DNA of 64,000 nt, taken from Variovorax sp. 770b2 (GTDB taxonomy: Bacteria > Pseudomonadota > Gammaproteobacteria > Burkholderiales > Burkholderiaceae_C). Made by a program: the position numbers and the translations under genes. The stretch lies in contig NZ_FOXJ01000005.1 of the NCBI RefSeq assembly GCF_900115685.1, positions 1-64,000 of the forward strand, written 5' to 3'. The notes beneath the pieces were generated by a model. It was given only the letters and a program-made list of their open reading frames with translations, was not told the origin of the DNA and searched no databases. Positions within the stretch are counted from its first letter, which is position 1; each line of letters opens with the position of its first letter. Positions 63,243 through 64,000 of this stretch are shown here, piece after piece.

Positions 63243-63833
63243 TCAGTTCGCGTCGTTGGGCGCGTCATTGGGCGCGTAGTAGAGCGTATCCGACCAGTAG
63301 CCCAGGCCCAACTCGCGCAGGGGCGCCTCGATGCTCTCCTGCGACGGCGTGAAGATGCGCTCCCAGAAGTTCTTTTTCTTCGGAGCGAGCCGGGCGATGG
63401 CGGCTTCGATCTCCGCGTCGATGTCCTGCACGTCGCGCAGCAGGCTCGCGGCCTGCTCGCCCAGCGGCTCGTCGCCCATGTCGAGGATCTCGGCGCACTC
63501 CAGCACGAAGTAGCCGTTGCGGTCGGCGTGGCGGTTCAGGAAGCCGAGGGCCTCGTCCCGCAGCGGCCCGACCGAAGGGTGGTCGATGCGGGCCAGGAAC
63601 CGTTGGAGCCGGTCGATGCCCGCGCCGGCGCGGCCTGCCAGCGCGGTGGGTTCCTCCAGGCGGGTCCAGATCGTCGAGCGGCACAGCTGCACGTCCGCGG
63701 ACACCAGCAGCTGGTAGACCAGCGGTATGTCGTAGTTGCGCTCCGAGATGCCCTTGACCTGCCGTGGATCGTCCTTCGCGGGGTCGGGCCCCGGCACGAA
63801 CGGGCTGGCGAACAGGTAGCTTCGATTGGCCAT
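63243..63833 (-). CDS. hypothetical protein
   Basis: A 196-residue soluble protein starting MANRSYLFASPFVPGPDPAK. It has DDPRQVKGISERNYDIPLVYQLLVSAD, a helical middle (DRLQRFLARIDHP, LRDEALGFLNRHAD), LECAEILDMG, and a charged segment APKKKNFWERIFTP before the acidic/amide tail. The MANRSYLF opening and the ERNYDIPL box recur, as far as I recall, in uncharacterised bacterial proteins. No catalytic motif is evident. It lies between gspF and the 5'-nucleotidase on the same strand. Confidence 0.72.
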   Translation of the reverse strand: MANRSYLFASPFVPGPDPAKDDPRQVKGISERNYDIPLVYQLLVSADVQLCRSTIWTRLEEPTALAGRAGAGIDRLQRFLARIDHPSVGPLRDEALGFLNRHADRNGYFVLECAEILDMGDEPLGEQAASLLRDVQDIDAEIEAAIARLAPKKKNFWERIFTPSQESIEAPLRELGLGYWSDTLYYAPNDAPNDAN

Positions 63834-63851
63834 GGTGGCAAGGCCCCCGGG

Positions 63852-64000
63852 TTATTTGACGAACTGGTTCAGCTGGATGATCGGCAGCATCACGGCCAGC
63901 ACGATCAGCATCACCACGCCGCCCATCGCCACGATCAAGAGCGGCTCCAGGATGGTGGCCAGGTGCATCGCGCGGCGCTGCACTTCGGCGCCCAGCTGGT
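63852..64000 (-). CDS. gspF: type II secretion inner-membrane protein GspF, C-terminal part
   Basis: The last 48 or so codons of a gene that continues beyond the window. The translation QLGAEVQRRAMHLATILEPL-LIVAMGGVVMLIVLAVMLPI-IQLNQFVK is the third membrane helix and tail of GspF/PilC-type proteins; the ending LPIIQLNQFV is typical of GspF. It shows that a type II secretion locus borders the phospholipase array, the export route of this kind of Tat-dependent phospholipase in Pseudomonas. Confidence 0.85.
   Translation of the reverse strand, partial: QLGAEVQRRAMHLATILEPLLIVAMGGVVMLIVLAVMLPIIQLNQFVK

Overview
The window is very GC-rich (about 65-75% in the lines I counted) and densely packed, with many 4-base ATGA/GTGA gene overlaps. 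Its gene families (paired cyanophycin synthetases, DUF1854 protein, ChvE/Ggu and Ytf-type sugar importers, phosphonate-type importer, MocR regulator, DUF2970, type II secretion) suggest a betaproteobacterium of the Comamonadaceae, most likely Variovorax or a close relative. That assignment is inference. I saw no rRNA, tRNA, CRISPR array, transposase or phage structural gene.

Layout. 1-6241 (+): a translationally coupled trio of a large CapA/Mur-ligase fusion protein (5' end outside the window), an alpha/beta hydrolase and an aldose 1-epimerase. 6338-22015: a complete oxidative, non-phosphorylating pentose (L-arabinose type) pathway: lactonase, SDR sugar dehydrogenase, LysR regulator, ketoglutarate-semialdehyde dehydrogenase, two interleaved sugar ABC importers, sugar-acid dehydratase and a DHDPS-family dehydratase. 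The same 17-bp motif sits in both control regions of this cluster. 21882-23827: a LysR/SDR divergent pair. 23853-25147: small hypothetical genes, two of them tandem secreted paralogues. 25299-33093: a cyanophycin locus with cphA, a second synthetase with degenerate Mur-ligase site, an ABC exporter-type protein and its DUF1854 partner. 33101-37304: acyltransferase, DUF2177 protein, queC and a YddA-type ABC transporter. 37413-42106: a 2-aminoethylphosphonate-type importer with a PhnZ-like HD oxygenase. 42172-47341: small lipoprotein, MFS transporter, MocR regulator, DUF2970 protein and two multihaem cytochromes c.

47348-50804: a Tat-exported bacterial lipoxygenase with a TetR-type operator upstream, then an island of lower GC holding a LysM/transglycosylase-like protein and a periplasmic partner resembling an effector-immunity pair. 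50820-52217: 8-oxoguanine deaminase. 52240-62035 (-): a phospholipid/phosphodiester degradation array with three tandem Tat phospholipases C, two tiny paired lipoproteins and a phosphodiesterase lipoprotein, with a Pho-box-like site at the upstream end. 62335-64000: 5'-nucleotidase, hypothetical protein and the C-terminus of GspF.

How it fits together: the window combines carbon scavenging (pentoses), phosphorus scavenging (phosphonate importer, phospholipases, phosphodiesterase, nucleotidase, with Pho-box-like sites before two of these units) and nitrogen storage (cyanophycin). The standout non-coding structure is a roughly 95-bp repeat present three times, each time directly behind a stop codon and in the same polarity as the gene it follows.
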